In this document: in pieces, positions 11,635 to 22,779 of the stretch | Position numbering within the stretch: the first letter of the stretch is position 1 | Layout: every line of letters starts with the position of its first letter | Origin: Symbiodinium natans | Taxonomy: Eukaryota > Sar > Dinophyceae > Suessiales > Symbiodiniaceae | Reading direction: 5' to 3' | Assembly (NCBI GenBank): GCA_905221605.1 | Contig: CAJNDS010002358.1 | Coordinates: forward strand, 407,074 to 471,073 | DNA: 64,000 bases | Notes under the pieces: model-generated | What the model saw: the letters and a program-made list of their open reading frames with translations, nothing else | Told to the model about the DNA's origin: nothing | Database searches by the model: none | Made by a program: the position numbers and the translations under genes

Positions 11635-12351
11635 GTGTTTTTGCTTCTGTGCTAGAAAAGACAGGCCTGTAGTTAAACTTGTTCATACACTACATTAATT
11701 AAAACATAATGCGTAATAGGGAACCTGACCTAGTGGCTTCACTTAAGCATTCATTGAATGAGCTAACAAGCACAGTACTTTATTTAACTAAACTTTTTCG
11801 TTTCTGGAAAATAACATACGTACAGTCTTTCCAACAGTTTGATTAGTCTTCTGAAGGTGTTTTTGCTTCTGTGCTAGAAAAGACAGGCCTGTAATTAAAC
11901 TTGTTCATACACTACATTAATTAAAACATAATGCGTAATAGGGAACCTGACCTAGTGGCTTCACTTAAGCATTCATTGAATGAGCTAAAACATGTTCCTT
12001 CTTCTTTTCGTGAACAAGCACAGTACTTAATTTAACTAAAGTTTTTCGTTTCTGGAAAATAACATACGTACAGTCTTTCCAACAGTTTGATTAGTCTTCT
12101 GAAGGTGTTTTTGCTTCTGTGCTAGAAAAGACAGGCCTGTAATTAAACTTGTTCATACACTACATGAATTAAAACATAATGCGTAATAGGGAACCTGACC
12201 TAATGGCTTCACTTAAGCATTCATTGAATGAGCTAAAACATGTTCCTTCTTCTTTTCGTGAACAAGCACAGTACTTAATTTAACTAAAGTTTTCGTTTCT
12301 GGAAAATAATATACGTAAAGTCTTTCCAACATTTTGATTAGTCTTCTGAAG
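11635..12351. repeat. Three tandem copies of a 222-248 bp AT-rich satellite
   Basis: Units start at 11635, 11857 and 12105 with GTGTTTTTGCTTCTGTGC and end in TTAGTCTTCTGAAG. The first lacks about 26 bp (the AAACATGTTCCTTC region) that the other two carry. The copies are nearly identical. A diverged relative of the same unit can be aligned in 12740-12900 (GGAAxCTGACCT..., then AAAxATGTT). Confidence 0.9.
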
Positions 12352-12374
12352 GGTTAAGTAAATAAATTGAGTTC

Positions 12375-13594
12375 GTAGACCAATAATTAACTAAAGGAAT
12401 TCAATGAACTAAACTTACTAAGAACAGTAACTACGGCCTTTTGTTTGCTGATATTACTGTAGTCGAAATGATTTCAATTGCGGATTTAGTTTACTTAAAG
12501 GTGAAGCAAATGAATGAAACTAATTAGTATACCCTTAACTAAACGAATTCGATAATTTAAATTAAGCAAGCCACGATCCTTAACAACAACTCAATTGGTT
12601 CAGCCTGACTAGATTAATTACTTTAAACGAATACTTTAATAGGCCTTCCCAAGAAACAACTACATTTAGTTTCTTATTCTAAGAGGTAGATAGCATTCAA
12701 CTAACTAAATGTCTATCCTTTTTTTACTTCAACCTCAACCAGACTAAATGAATGACAGTTGTAAAACAAATTAGATTAATTAAAGCCTACTTATCAGGAA
12801 ACTTGACCTCGTCGCGCCATTCAGGCATTACATCGATTAGATAAAATGTTACTTACATCACAGTTTTTAACAAATAGTTGAATTAGCTTTATTGCTGCTG
12901 AACTGTGCTCTCTGAACAAACAAAAACCAATTCTGGAGGCCTATAATTACAAGGCAGGCCGTCACGAAAAGATTGGTTTTTAGGGACAGTACAGCACTTT
13001 GGGGATCTGAAGGGCTGAAAGTGCTGTACTGTCCCTAACAAAGCAATCCCAGAAGCGGAAAACGCTGTACTGTCCCTAAAAAACCTAAAAAACCAATTCT
13101 GGGGACCTGTACAGGCAGCCCCTCTTCAAAAGATTGGTTTTTTAGGGACAGCACAGCACTTTCAGCACCTCACTCAGACCCTCAAAGTGCTGTACTGTCC
13201 CTAAAAAACCAATCCCATAAACATAAAGTGCCGTACTGTCCCTAAAAAACTTAAAATACCATTTCTTGAGGCCTATACAGGTAGACCCTCACGAAAAGAT
13301 TGGTTTTTTAGGGACGGTACAGCACTTTCAGCCCCTCAGGCCTTCAAAGTGCCGCACTGTCCCTAAAAAACCAATCCCAGAAGCAGAAAGTGCCGTACTG
13401 TCCCTAAAAAACCTACAAAACCAATTCTGGAGGCCTATACAGGTAGACAATCACGAAAAGATTGGTTTTTTAGGGACAGTACAGCACTTTCAGCACCTCA
13501 GGCCTTCAAAACAGGTAGACCCTCACGAAAAGATTGGTTTTTTAGGGACAGTACAGCACTTTCAGCACCTCAGGCCTTCAAAGTGCCGTACTGT
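12375..13594. repeat. Copy 1 of a 1.2-1.3 kb tandem duplication
   Basis: Begins GTAGACCAATAATTAAC and consists of about 590 bp of AT-rich spacer followed by hairpin units. The same sequence restarts at 13595 with only scattered substitutions. Copy 1 lacks about 90 bp of hairpin unit near 13510 that copy 2 keeps. Confidence 0.9.
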
Positions 13595-15199
13595 GTAGAC
13601 CAATAATTAACTAAAGGAATTCAATGAACTAAACTTACTAAGAACAGTAACTACGGCCTTTTGTTTGCTGATATTACTGTAGTCGAAATCATTTCAATTG
13701 CGGATTTAGTTTACTTAAAGGTGAAGCAAATGAATGAAACTAATTAGTATACCCTTAACTAAACGAATTCGATAATTTAAATTAAACAAGCCACGATCCT
13801 TGACAACAACTCAATTGGTTCAGCCTGACTAGATTAATTACTTTAAACGAATACTTTAATAGGCCTTCCCAAGAAACAACTACATTTAGTTTCTTATTCT
13901 AAGAGGTAGATAGCATTCAACTAACTAAATGTCTATCCTTTTTTTACTTCAACCTCAACCAGACTAAATGAATGACAGTTGTAAAACAAATTAGATTAAT
14001 TAAAGCCTACTTATCAGGAAACTTGACCTCGTCGCGTCATTTAGGCATTACATCGATTAGATAAAATGTTACTTACATCACAGTTTTTAACAAATAGTTG
14101 AATTAGCTTTATTGCTGCTGAACTGTGCTCTCTGAACAAACAAAAACCAATTCTGGAGGCCTACAATTACAAGGCAGGCCGTCACGAAAAGATTGGTTTT
14201 TTAGGGACAGTACAGCACTTTGGGGATCTGAAGGGCTGAAAGTGCTGTACTGTCCCTAACAAAGCAATCCCAGAAGCGGAAAACGCTGTACTGTCCTTCA
14301 AAAACCTAAAAAACCAATTCTGGGGACCTGTACAGGCAGCCCCTCTTCAAAAGATTGGTTTTTTAGGGACAGCACAGCACTTTCAGCACCTCACTCAGAC
14401 CCTCAAAGTGCTGTACTGTCCCTTAAAAACCAATCCCATAAACATAAAGTGCCGTACTGTCCCTAAAAAACTTAAAAAACCATTTCTTGAGGCCTATACA
14501 GGTAGACCCTCACGAAAAGATTGGTTTTTTAGGGACGGTACAGCACTTTCAGCCCCTCAGGCCTTCAAAGTGCCGCACTGTCCCTAAAAAACCAATCCCA
14601 GAAGCAGAAAGTGCCGTACTGTCCCTAAAAAACCTACAAAACCAATTCTGGAGGCCTATACAGGTAGACAATCACGAAAAGATTGGTTTTTTAGGGACAG
14701 TACAGCACTTTCAGCACCTCAGGCCTTCAAAGTGCCGCACTGTCCCTAAAAAACCAATCCCAGAAGCAGAAAGTGCCGTACTGTCCCTAAAAAACCTAAA
14801 AAACCAATTTTGGAGGCCTATACAGGTAGACCCTCACGAAAAGATTGGTTTTTTAGGGACAGTACAGCACTTTCAGCACCTCAGGCCTTCAAAGTGCCGT
14901 ACTGTCCCTAAAAAACCAATCTTTGGAAGAGGGCCTGTCTGTATAGGCCACCAGAATTGGTTTTTTAGGTTTTTTAGGGACAGTACAGCACTTTCTGCTT
15001 CTGGGATTGGTTTTTTAGGGACAGTACAGCACTTTCAGGACCTCAGGCCTTCGAAGTGCCGTACTGTCCCTAAAAAACGAATCTTTTGAGGAGGGCCTGT
15101 CTTGATAGGCCTCCAGAATTGGTTTTTTAGGTTTTTTAGGGACAGTACAGCACTTTCAGCTTCTGGGATTGGTTTTTTAGGGACAGTACAGCACTTTCA
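12968..15199. repeat. Array of long-armed hairpin repeats
   Basis: In two blocks (12968-13594 and 14185-15199) the core AGGGACAGTACAGCACTTT and its reverse complement alternate. One complete unit at 14843-14921 has two 31-bp arms (GATTGGTTTTTTAGGGACAG... and its complement, one mismatch) around a 17-nt loop. Spacers such as CCAGAAGCAGAAAGTG and GGAGGCCTATACAGG recur. The periodicity leaves frames of 110 and 200 codons open on the plus strand (13266-13598, 14487-15089) that encode the repeat itself; I do not call them genes. Confidence 0.9.
13595..14905. repeat. Copy 2 of the tandem duplication
   Basis: Repeats 12375-13594 in order: AT-rich spacer, then the hairpin array. It begins directly after copy 1 inside a truncated hairpin arm (ACTGT|GTAGACC), so the breakpoint lies in a hairpin. 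Confidence 0.9.
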
Positions 15200-15289
15200 C
15201 TCCTAAACCCCAAACCCTACAAGAGGCAAGTCATCTGAGGCCGGTACCTGAGACAGGGAAGAAAATGAGACCTAGGTACTTGGGGGGGG

Positions 15290-15425
15290 GTACCATATAT
15301 ATATATATATCTATATTACGTACTGTTAAAGACATATGTGTGGAGAAATCTTACGTATGTAGACGTATATGGGGTAAACGAATTAATATACATGTGTACA
15401 TATATATATATCTACACGTACATTT
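15290..15425. repeat. TA-rich microsatellite patches
   Basis: (TA)n at about 15294-15311 and ATATATATATCTACACGTAC near 15401 lie in an AT-rich bridge between the hairpin array and the next coding-like region. Confidence 0.75.
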
Positions 15426-15489
15426 TTTCATTTGCAGGTTTAGTACTTGTCTTTTGGCGGAGTTGGTGAAATTTGTGAGGCAGCCTTGC

Positions 15490-15975
15490 TAACCAGCGGG
15501 GAGGCAGTTCACTTCCTCCTCCCGGAGGCCAAGGGCGATCTGATGATGTTTTTCTCATCGAGGAGAGCGAATGCAGGCGGCTAATGACGATGAGTTCGCG
15601 AGCTTTCGAAAAGCCCGTGGCTCAGGGAAGTCGTGGCCACCATCTGGTCGGACCGCTTGCAAGAAGATGAACGCTGAGGATGGCCTTTTGCGCACGCAGG
15701 ACAATCTTGCGTATTTGCAGGGACATCTCCTCAGGCGCGGCAATTGCAGTTTCTGCCAGACAGTCGTTACGATGCGAACTGTGCTGAGAATTCCATGGTT
15801 GATTGCGCAGACTCGCACAGCGCAGGCTGCCAAAGCATCTGAGAGTTCATGTTTCCGCTTACTGGCGGAAAGCTGTCGAAGAGGTCGACGCACTTGCAGG
15901 AGTATTCCCGCTCAGTTCGGAGCCATGCCAGGTCCACTTATATCTGCAGTTATACCTCAGAGTCATTGAGGTGGA
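15490..15975 (+). CDS. Exon-like blocks, possibly a cyclic-nucleotide/K+ channel C-linker
   Basis: Coding-like plus-strand blocks: about 15500-15577 (EAVHFLLPEAKGDLMMFF), about 15748-15800 (FLPDSRYDANCAENSM, then GTTGATTGC) and about 15808-15970 (LAQRRLPKHLRVHVSAYW..., then FPLSSEPCQVHLYLQLYL). The last has the spacing LPxxLRxxVxxYW...PLSxxLCxxVxLYL seen in C-linkers of voltage-gated or CNG-type channels, but no pore or nucleotide-binding motif was found nearby. The assignment is weak. Confidence 0.28.
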
Positions 15976-15979
15976 GGGA

Positions 15980-17760
15980 GTTCAGCAGCCTTCGCAGAGT
16001 GCGGTAACAATTCATAGGTGTGTAGTCTTGCATGCTTCAAAGGTGAAGGGTTGGACGTTGGACAGCCTTCCCTGTCAGGCCTTTCTGGAGGTACAGAAAG
16101 AGGCCAAGGGGACCTGATGCTCATACTTGAGCTGCTTAGAAAACAACTTTGGTGGCACAGGTCCACACCTTTGTCCAGACTCAATTGTTCATGGAGGTGC
16201 TGCTCGGTCTGTTCGGGTCCTAGATCGACTGAGTGCCAAACATGAGAAAAAAAACTGATCTGTCTCTGAGAGGTTAGGAGAGGGAGAGGCGGGAGAGGGA
16301 TCTCGTGGCTCAAGCAAGAAAGGACACCGGCGCGGTTGAGGTCGTGGGGGGTGCTCACTCAGACGCGCTGGTATCTGAAGACCACCGCATTTTTGGCGCC
16401 GCGTTGTCTTTTGGCAGATTTGCAACAAGACATGAGAACGGCTCCTTTTGCTGCTCTCAAGGCCGACTGATAAGCACTCCACGGGGCCCCCCAAAAAAGG
16501 CACCTGGTAGGGTAAGAATGACGGTCTGCATGATTGTCAGACCGATTGTCTAACCATTTGAGTGTCCGACTATCTGCTTTTTCATCTTGCACCCCATTCG
16601 AATGCTTCAACAGCTCGGGGTGCTCGGGGAGAGTCGGGCGACGCCCGTCCAGTTACCTGCTACCCCTTTCGGCGACCCCTTTCCGACTCGACCCCAAAGT
16701 TACCCTGTGGATTGGGTTTCGTCCCCTCATTGTGCCATATGCCGCGAATCCATTCGTAGTGGGCGGGTCACCTTCAGAATCCCTTTTCCCTTCCCCTTAA
16801 AAGCATCGACCTTCAGGGAATTCGCCATCAGCCTGCGCATGCTGGCAAGCGTCAAGCCGCACACGCACGTCCACGGCCCGCGGGGGCTCCGTGAGAGTCT
16901 GGCCCCAGGCCGAAACTGACCCCACCGGGGCCACAGTGACACAGCACCCGAGCTCTTGCAACACGAAAGGCACGGGGAGAACAAACACCGCCGCACGCAG
17001 ATGGGTCGTGTCCCAGACCGCAACATACCGCAACCGGCTCAGGCTGGACCACGCCTTCGCACGCGTCCGTGGGCACCAAAATGCGACTCTGCGCTTCCCT
17101 CTGCTTCGGACACCTGCGCTCGGGGCTGGGCACCGGTGTTTTACTCCAGGGGCGGTTGAGCTGCGCTTTCCCGGATGGGAAGACTCCCCGCATTCCATAC
17201 GTTCCCTCTTAGAGCCAGCTTATACTACGAGACGTATCGGGGGACGAAAGAGCACGAGAAAGAGAGGGCCTGCATTCTGAGGTGAATCACCAAAGGAATC
17301 GAGAAAAGACACAAAAGTAATGAGCGTTTTTTCGCAGAGATAGCGAGCCGCAAGCGAAACAAACACATGGTCAGTTTGCCGGTACCTTAAGTGCAAGGGG
17401 TTGCCCCAGAAAGACTCCAACCGAGGCCTCTTCTGACGTGGCTTTCAAGTGACGGTGCTTCTCACCCACGTAGTGTTCATTGACTCCAAGTCAGGGCATG
17501 GGCATGCCACGGATCTTGAATTTCCGCAAGATGTGAGCCCGGCCCACAGATTTGTAGACATTCAAAGTTGATCTCTGCGAATCTTTGCAGGTGTTGCGAT
17601 CCCGGATACGAACTTCTAGAGCTGCAGCACTCATCGCACGCAACTGCAAGGCTGTGAGATCAGTCAGTCAGAGCCGGGTGAAAAAGGAGAGCTCGGGCAT
17701 TGCCCAGTTCGGCTGATGCTGGTTGATGCTTCTTCTGCATTTCTGCAGGCTACCATAAAG
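15980..17760. other. No supported gene; GC-rich central part
   Basis: Between about 16600 and 17210 the sequence is notably GC-rich, with overlapping open frames on both strands that have no recognisable motif. I see no repeat, RNA gene or splice chain here. Confidence 0.45.
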
Positions 17761-18096
17761 ATGTGAGAGGTTGATGGGCAACCCTAAAGCCTGTCCTCTG
17801 AAGCTCAGTTCGCACGCTGTAATCCTCTTTCCCGGTGTTGTTTCTTCAGCTGGCTCTCTGTGGTCCGAGTTCGAAAAGGCCCCTCTTGGCCCGCTGCCGA
17901 AGGCACCAAGGCAAGCAGCGAGGCAAGGGGCAAGGGGGAAGGGGCGCAGTGTGAAGAAGAGTTTGAAAAAGAGTTTGAAACACATGGGCGAAGACTCCTT
18001 CTGTGCTTTTTCAGGGCTTCTCCAGCTCGCAGTGGGCCCGGGAAAGCTTCGTGAACATGGACAGCATGTTTTTGAGATAGCTCAGGTCTAGAAGAA

Positions 18097-18970
18097 ATGC
18101 CGAAGAAGTCCAAGGCGAGCAAGAATGCAACAGGAGCTGATCAAGACTGTGCTGCAATCCTTGGGCAATCTTCAAACGTTGCAAACCCTGCATCTTTGCA
18201 GTTTGCTTACAGCCAGGAGGTTTGAAGAAGGCGCCCGGCAAGTACAGGGCCTTGTGTTGTTTGCTTGCAGCGACTTGGACGCCAGGGTCCAGTCATGGAC
18301 GGCTTCAGGCTGGCACCCTGGTTGACCCTGGTTGAGCTGTAGCGGTTGCAGCTTGATGCAGCTTGTAGATGCTCGTAATATTCTGTTTCGAAGGACCGTG
18401 GAGGAGCCTCTGTATCTCTCCATTAAGGTTGGCCCATCTGGTTTACGAGCTTTGCTTCACTTCTGATTGAATGAGAGCAATAAGAGCAGTAGTAGACGGC
18501 GAGACTTTGGAGACGGCCTCGGAGCCTCGTGCTTGCCAGGAGGAGAATATCGCACCGTTCACCCTTCCAGTGGAGGCCAGACCATCCCTTGACTTTCGGG
18601 ATGTGTGTTTCTGAACAAGCGGGCAAGAGAGGCCTTCACTTTTGAACCCGAGCCAGACATGGTGATGAGCCTGATCCTCGGAATGTCCAGGGCCCTCAGA
18701 CACTTCATGAATATTGAAAGAAATTTCATAGACTGCCTACGGCACCCAAGCCACCAGTGCCACCTGGGAGGCCATTTTAAAAACGGCGACAGGGAACGCA
18801 AGATCTACTGCAACATAGAGCTCACAGAAGAGGACTGTGACACTGCAGCGCTACTCTTGGGAGAAGGATTGTGGACACTTATGCAGCGAACGGAGTGGGC
18901 ATTCTGTCAAAGTGCACAAGAAACGCTATCAAGAGGAGAGGGTAGCTGCTCTCTCATCTTCGTCTGTCTT
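18097..18970 (+). CDS. Unassigned multi-exon gene, probable 5' part
   Basis: A likely first exon starts at ATG 18097 (MPKKSKASKNATG..., basic then polar) and stays open to 18219, where CAG GAG|GTTTGAAG can serve as donor. A second block is 18362-18427 (LVDARNILFRRTVEEPLYL...), from acceptor GATGCAG to donor AAG|GTTGG. A third lies about 18550-18960 (ENIAPFTLPVEARPSLDFRD, then REAFTFEPEPDMVMSLILGM and ...CHLGGHFKNGDRERK). Between the two parts of the third block the frame changes within about 20 nt (a very short intron, or a frameshift). I do not recognise the family. Confidence 0.4.
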
Positions 18971-19539
18971 GTTTTTGTCATCGGTGCACCGGCATGCCTG
19001 GTACCTACCTGACCACAAAGAACTCAGGACTTGAAAAGCCCGTCCCAAGATCCACCTTTCGTTGTTGCACAGTTCTAATGAGCATCGGCACCGAGGTGTA
19101 GTGTCGGCAAGTTCAGCCATTGAACGCTTTTCTTCAGTACTGTCGGCTTCACTTATTCAGTAAATCGGGCCTCTTTTCGGGGCATTCGAGTCCCAGTTCT
19201 GGAAATTCGGGGCTGTTTTGTCAAATTTTGGGCTGGTCCGATATTATTGGACCGTGGAGGGTAAACAATGCTGGCAGCTGACCAGGTACCCACCAGACTA
19301 GGATGCCATATATGTGCAGATGTCTTGTTCGTCAGAGGCACACTGGCAAGGCATGTGCACGGGCTGTACAGAGTTCGAAAATGCTAATGCTTTGCAAAGG
19401 CGTTGCAACTGCTCTGCAAACGTGATGAACAGTTGACATCTTGAAGTTTGCGATCCCAGAGATCCTGCCAGGAGCAAGCAAGTGTCAAAGCCCTGCAGGA
19501 CGCGTAGAGCCTGGGTCCCCTGAGTATTCTGTTTTACAG

Positions 19540-21012
19540 ACAGCTGCAGGAAACCGCAAAGGCCGAGGGCCTGGAGTTTTTCCCTTCCATAGTGCAGCTG
19601 GCTTGTGGAACGGTTCTTTGATTGTGCCAATGTGCCACGTAGTCACTTGCGCCAGGCAATTATGGCTGGGCGCTTTTTGAGCAGAGCTCGGGGTGACCCT
19701 CACAAGGCAATGGCGCGACATGGCGCAACCATGGCAAAAACCACCATGATCCGTCACGAACACAAGCCCTCCCATCAGTTTGGAGAAACCGTCAGGCTAT
19801 CAAGCTTATGTTGGCCACACAGGAGTGGAAGGCAGACTACTTCAAGGCCTGCGTGCGGAGTACAGGCGAGACATAGGTTGTCAACATCAACATGATCCAT
19901 TAGGCCGGGCCAGTTTCCGATCACCAAGTGATCGATGACCTCAAGTTCAGTTCTCAGCAAACCTCCGACTCGAACCTTCAGGCATACTGCTTGTTGCGCA
20001 GCTGCAGTCTGTTTCAGGTATGGTGTAGTTTACTTTTGCGGCCGGGATTATGGTATGAGGCCTTGAAAGTGAAAGCAGCTTTCGGATTATCTGTTCTGTT
20101 TCTTACTGTGCGCGGTGGCAGGCCCACAATTGTTTGCAGAGCAAATCGGATCCCCGATGAATGGTACAAGGACTGAAGGGCGAATCGCAGGGCTTTTAGG
20201 ATGTCGCCTCATCGCAGGGGGGGTTTGAGGACTTCAGGATTGGATTCAGGGGTTGGCTTGGGATTTGGGGGGTTTGGGGAGTTTGACGACTTTGTTGGGG
20301 AGTCTGGTGGGGAGTTTGGGGAGTTTGGGGAGTTCGGGCCTTTGGGCCTGAAATGTGCCGGAGTTTTGTTTTTGTCCCGAAACTGCCTCCTTGCCATGCC
20401 TTGCCGGACCATACCTTGGCGAGTGCTCACTTTTTCAGGACAAGACCGCTGGCATTGAGCGCCTCATCAAGGTACTGATTTTTGCGATGGAGTACATGGT
20501 CAGATATATGGTTGTGCCTGGCACCTACGTCAGACGACGTGTAGCAGTAGCGTCCTTACCGTGGGGCCTGTGGCATGGGTCTGGCAGCTTTGGTTTGAAG
20601 CGTGCTGTCCGACTCCGTCAGATCTGGAGACGCCGGGCCGTGCTGTGCATGTGTCTTTTTGGATGCAAGCGCCTGTTTGTACGACTGGCGTGCAGCTTAA
20701 CTTGGTGTTTTTGGTGTCCTGAGTGTACTTGGCGGAACAATCCTTGGTTGCTGTATGCTCTTGCCGAGATGCCCTATGCGGTAGCATAGCATTTTGTCAG
20801 CCATGTCGACTCCAGATGACGGCCCGAAGCATTTGTTCACCATACAAGACATCGAGGAGCACCAGGCGTCATGGCCAAATTGGACTAGGCAGGGTGCAGA
20901 CCACGTCATCAACATCTGCAACGAACCCAGGACACCGCCCAGAAACAAACGGCTGCACAAGATGGCACTCCGGACCCTGCCAAGCTTGAAACGACTGCCA
21001 CGTGCTGACCAG
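19540..21012 (+). CDS. Unassigned multi-exon gene(s)
   Basis: Well-bounded plus-strand exons: 19540-19612 (QLQETAKAEGLEFFPSIVQL, acceptor GTTTTACAG, donor ACG|GTTC), about 19790-19875 (NRQAIKLMLATQEWKADYF), about 19955-20018 (QTSDSNLQAYCLLRSCSLFQ, then GTATGG), 20439-20471 (DKTAGIERLIK, acceptor CTTTTTCAG, donor GTACTG) and 20803-21012 (MSTPDDGPKHLFTIQDIEEH..., 70 codons, donor GTATGT). The last has an ATG close to its acceptor TTTTGTCAG and could start a second gene. No family recognised; the intervening G-rich tract 20215-20345 is noncoding. Confidence 0.42.
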
Positions 21013-22779
21013 GTATGTTGGCATGCATGCTTCAACCCCAAAAAAGAGCTGTGAGAAGCTCCTCCACAGCACTGCCCATCTTAGACCAGTGGTGGCAAAC
21101 TCCTCCACACAGCCGTCCACAGAGAGTTTCTACATGAGCTGGCAGAGTATTGGTGGCCAGGTCTGGGGTCTTTCCGTACAAGATGATGATAGACTCAAGA
21201 CAAGGATCTGCTGTTAAGGCGAAGCCCACGGCCAATGCGAAACGGCAGCAACTCATGTTCTTCCCGAAATGGAAATGTTTTGCCCGAAGAGGAGCCCAGA
21301 TGCAGCTTGCAGATCTCTCGCACCTGCCATGAACTCATTCATGTCTTTCCCGAAAAGGAGCTTCCAAAAAGCTTTTCAAGAAAAACATTCCAGTCAGGTT
21401 TTTCACTGTTGTTGTTTTTGCGGCGTCGTCTTGGTGGCCTTCTCCAAGAAATGCTGCGTCCTGGTGGCCTTCTCCAAGCAATGCTACGCTCGGCGGCCTC
21501 ACATGAAGTGACACCGTGCGGCCGCATTCTGTCGGAGCAGCTGGAGACGTCAGTTGCAGTTGGTCCTTGATGTGGTTCGTGTCGTCGTCGTGGTTGTTGG
21601 TGTTCTTGAAGTCGGTGTTTCTGTTGCTGTTCCTGTTGGCCCCGTCCCCAGCTGTAGCCCGGCTCAGCTGTGTTTTTGCGTGTTGCATCGGACAGTTCGG
21701 TCGTATTCTGATGCGCTCAGGCCTGGCAAGGTTGAAAACAACTGTCTGGTGGTCGATTTGAAAGGCTGCGCCCCTAGGCAGATGTACATGTTGAGCGCTC
21801 ACAACAGGAATGGGCACATCACCCAAAAGTGATTCCGACAAGGACTTGGAATTTCCGGAGTGCCGATTTCAGCCCTGTCCAAGATTTACTCGGCAGCTCC
21901 GGCTTCGGTTTCATGTCGGCGCAGGCGGGTCTGGGAAGCGTATCCTATTTTGGCAGGTCATGAGCAACCACTACATTGGTCGAGTTTTCAGGCGGCAGGG
22001 CGGCAGGGCGGCAGGAAATAACCATGACATGTTATCTCGAGCTCATTTGAGCAGTATTGTACTTAAGCCCCCCGTGGTCATAGCAAATCTTCTTGCCAGG
22101 TTTTACGTTGTGAACATGTCCAGCGGACTGAGCACCATCGCTGGCTGGGCCACACTGGCGATTCTTTTTCATCTTGTCCTTCTGCTGAACGGTAGGCATG
22201 CCAAAGTGGGCCCAGGGCCTGTCATTTTGGTCTGACATGTCAGGTGAAGGGCTTGTTGACTGATCGGCAAAAGTCGCGGCCCCAAAGCGCGATTTTCTTG
22301 CGGACATGAAATGTGCTGGCTTCCTGCCCTTTCGTTATCATCTGTATACGGCTCCTGTCCATGGAGTTCATGGTTCTCTGATCCATCAATTTTACTCGTT
22401 TCCGACTCATACCGCCAAAACTCTTGGTGCGGGATGTGTCGCATCTTGATGTTGATTTGCATGTGCATGCTTGTCAAATCTTAAAGATCAGAATGAATAG
22501 GCACCGGAGGTCTGGAGTTCCATGTGTATATGCAGAAATCAATATACAGCTATGCGAGTGTCTCAGAAGCTGTGAAGCGTTCCACCCTCTTGATCAGCCC
22601 AAGTGCACCATCCCAATCAGCTTCCAACCCCACAGCAAACTCTGCGCATCTGTGCAATCTTGGGTGGGACCTTGAGCAACTTCTGCCTTGACTCGGCGGG
22701 GGGCAGTGAAAGCATCTTCAAGCAGCAACCTCATCATGAAAGCAAAGCTCCGTCAGAGGTCCACGCACTTGAGATACAC

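Noticed and set aside
16296-16314. Second spliced-leader relic (TGGCTCAAG)
   Set aside because: Only 9-10 nt at the 3' end match; the upstream positions do not, so chance is sufficient.
18640-18760. Phosphatidylinositol phosphate kinase fragment (PDMVMSLILGMSRALRHF)
   Set aside because: Some resemblance to the LVLNMMxGI region, but none of the kinase catalytic motifs is found nearby.
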